From the NCBI GenBank assembly GCA_049999765.1, contig JBNGIQ010006039.1:32581-65634 (forward strand): a stretch of DNA of 33,054 nt. The letters are read 5' to 3'. How positions within the stretch are numbered: position 1 is the stretch's first letter; every line of letters starts with the position of its first letter. The stretch comes from Phaeoceros laevis. Its lineage: Eukaryota > Anthocerotophyta > Anthocerotopsida > Notothyladales. The notes under the pieces were generated by a model. It saw only the letters and a list, made by a program, of their open reading frames with translations. It did no database searches and was not told the origin of the DNA. Shown here piece after piece: positions 31,619 through 33,054 of this stretch. The position numbers were made by a program, and so were the translations under genes.

Positions 31619-31934
31619 TGTTACAGCAATCTCGAGCCTCGAGTATGGCTCGATTCCATTATTAAATAGTATCACCCAAAGGCACATAGATGGCTGCCGC
31701 ACTTATCCTGCAGCCCGGTGCAGTCCAATGACCAGTAGGAGCCCGCCGCTAACCCCTAAGTAGCTAAGCGGCAGGCTAGGCTTATTATCAGCACGCATTA
31801 CTAAAGCTATCAAAAGGGCACCCAGTACCATCTGGCTCGTCAGAGCATGCGACACTTGGCGGCTCGTAACCCCATACATAACCACACTGCTACCCTAGCT
31901 AGAGTAGCCTAACCAGCCCTGCCCTGCCATTACA
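31619..31934 (-). repeat. Chromovirus 5' LTR
   Basis: 316 bp, TG...CA on the minus strand, aligned along its length with 27249-27560. It is followed by the TSD CGATG at 31935-31939 and precedes the PBS. Confidence 0.92.
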
Positions 31935-31939
31935 CGATG

Positions 31940-32600
31940 GATGAGACTAGATGCACTAAAGGGAGAAGCAAACCGAGAGCATGTGATGGAGCTTTTGCCC
32001 CAGCTTTCATCCTCTAGCCAACGAAGGGGGGTAGCGGAGCTCAGGATATGAACACTGGTGATCCATGAACAGTGCAACATTTCTCCTAGCACTAGCATTG
32101 AGGATCCTCAATTGGAGCACCCATGGCTTAGGTGAAATCTGAAAAGGCTCTCAACAGCAGGGTGAAGGTTGTTGGCAAATTTCAAATACTCGGGTGCCCT
32201 GGACGTCCTTGAGCATGTTATAGGAGCATAAATTGCTTAAGGAAGACGTGGCTTTTACGGACCAAAGGAAAGGAGCTTTCCGATCGTTATGGTCCCCGGC
32301 AGAGGGACATAACAAAGGAGTCTTAGCCATCTTGAGAGGTGCTAGGTACGAGGATCGAGTCTTAGCATCAGGGGTAAACTTAAAGAACGCATTCCTATGG
32401 GTGAAATTGGCCACACCAGCGGGAGTGGTGGGCTGGTAAATGTGTATGCTTTGCACAGCCCATATGAGCGAGGCATGATATGGACCCGAATGCAAAATGA
32501 ACTAGAGCCTGGAGTCTTGGGGGCGACTTCAACTTTGTTGAAAGGAGGAAAGGCAAGAAGGGTGGCCTCCGTTTTGCACATGTCATGCGGTGGTCTTGAT
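31940..32600 (+). pseudogene. LINE endonuclease (EEP) relic
   Basis: Pieces of the apurinic-type endonuclease of LINE ORF2 occur in order across frames. LALRILNWSTHGLG starts at about 32086. Next come EHKL (about 32230), GVLAILRGARYEDRVLASG (32310-32370), FLWVKL (about 32394) and NVYALHSPYERGMIW (32440-32483). GGDFNFVERR with the conserved GDFN box lies near 32519-32548. Stops and frameshifts are frequent, and no RT follows inside the window. This is the downstream part of the element split by the chromovirus. Confidence 0.75.
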
Positions 32601-32940
32601 TCAGATATGATGGGATTGATGTCATGTGGGTGAGGTAGCATGTCGTGCATACATAGACGTTAGTAGAACGTTTGTTAGTTATTTATAGCACATAATTAGG
32701 CTTAACAATATTTATGCAAGTAGATTAGTAAGCATCTTTTAGGTGGCATGCCGGAATGCGTGGCGTGCCGTTGACCGGAGCGGGCCTAGGTTTAATGATA
32801 ACCAGGTCCCGAGGCAGCCAGCACTCAAACGCTGGCTATTTTTGTGAGGTAGGGAGCGTAGAGGAAGGGCCGGAGCGTCACGCCACCAGCCAGCTCGAGC
32901 AACGGTAGCAACACCCGCACAAAGCACTGGAGGAACGATA
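32601..32940. other. Gene-free right flank
   Basis: AT-richer DNA to about 32740, then GC-rich. No supported gene or repeat. It could include the promoter of the alanine-rich frame at 32941. Confidence 0.3.
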
Positions 32941-33054
32941 ATGGCGGCGATGGCGGTGGCGGCAGCTTCCTTTGTGGCGGCGGCAGCGGCCATGGCGGCA
33001 GCGGTGATGGCGCCAGGTAGGGTTTGTGGCGGCCATGGCGGTGGTGGCCATGGC
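32941..33054 (+). CDS. Possible 5' end of an Ala-rich protein (partial)
   Basis: An ATG opens a 38-codon frame still open at the window edge: Met/Ala-rich for 26 codons (MAAMAVAAASFVAAAAAM), then Gly/His-rich. The CCAG|GTAGGG at about 33017 could be a splice donor. It may be a targeting-peptide-like first exon or merely (GGC)n-rich repeat DNA. I cannot name it. Confidence 0.3.
   Translation, partial: MAAMAVAAASFVAAAAAMAAAVMAPGRVCGGHGGGGHG

Larger units (their letters stand above)
27249..31934 (-). mobile_element. Ty3/Gypsy chromovirus, complete outline, defective
   Basis: The element is 4,686 bp on the minus strand: 5' LTR (31619-31934), tRNA-iMet primer-binding site, Gag zinc knuckle, protease, RT, RNase H, integrase, chromodomain, 3' LTR (27249-27560). 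A 5-bp TSD flanks it. The order PR-RT-RH-INT-chromodomain is that of Metaviridae chromoviruses. Coding parts are broken by stops, frameshifts and two nested insertions (28248-28345, 29922-29978). Gag is very short: the zinc knuckle lies only about 250-300 bp after the PBS, so much of Gag is deleted. The LTRs differ at scattered sites and by small indels, so insertion is not very recent. It splits a LINE relic. Confidence 0.93.

Noticed and set aside
1-33054. CRISPR arrays, bacterial operons, rRNA or tRNA genes
   Set aside because: No spaced direct-repeat array, no Shine-Dalgarno-type gene packing, and no cloverleaf with a GGTTCGAAT-type arm was found by eye.

Overview
The window is nuclear DNA from a land plant. 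The evidence is spliced genes with short GT-AG introns (about 75-350 bp), a nuclear chloroplast LHC/PsbS-like gene, a plant mRNA-capping-enzyme gene, a long PPR-DYW RNA-editing-type gene, an OSB-type PDF motif, and a Ty3/Gypsy chromovirus primed by initiator tRNA-Met. The very uniform PPR array (phrases such as LKACGSIGA, LVDMYAKCGSL) recalls seed-free vascular plants (fern or lycophyte). That placement is an inference, not proof.

Layout. 1-2521: simple repeat, palindromes and degenerate repeated DNA with no gene I can support. 2522-3647 (+): four-exon chloroplast LHC/PsbS-like protein. 4343-6596 (+): two-exon F-box protein. 6661-10393 (-): sixteen-exon capping-enzyme homologue, tail to tail with the F-box gene (64 bp apart). 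10988-11937 (+): two-exon membrane protein with a plastid-type N-terminus. 12229-15428 (-): PPR-DYW protein that appears to be spliced to an upstream PDF motif. 15951-17402 (+): signal-anchor/coiled-coil/acidic-tail protein. The capping gene and the 10988 gene diverge, as do the PPR and coiled-coil genes, so two putative two-way promoters lie at about 10.4-11.0 kb and 15.4-15.95 kb.

From 17.4 kb to the end the window is mostly repeat-derived: a decayed PPR relic (18.5-19.2 kb), a broken reverse-transcriptase gene that is neither Copia nor Gypsy (21.1-23.1 kb), a minisatellite (25.4 kb), and a LINE relic with an endonuclease domain. The LINE is split by a structurally complete but coding-defective chromovirus (27249-31934; LTRs, TSD CGATG, tRNA-iMet PBS). 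The chromovirus is itself broken by two short insertions, each with its own TSD, from one short-element family. The order of events is therefore LINE, then chromovirus, then short elements.

Most notable: (1) the capping-enzyme homologue keeps frame and splice sites over all 16 exons yet lacks the phosphatase Cys, the Asp of KxDG, the first Lys of motif V and the RxDK of motif VI, so it looks like a pseudoenzyme; (2) the predicted PDF::PPR-DYW fusion; (3) the nested short-element family with variable tails. All exon models were built by hand from splice signals, reading phase and remembered family consensus; no search was run.
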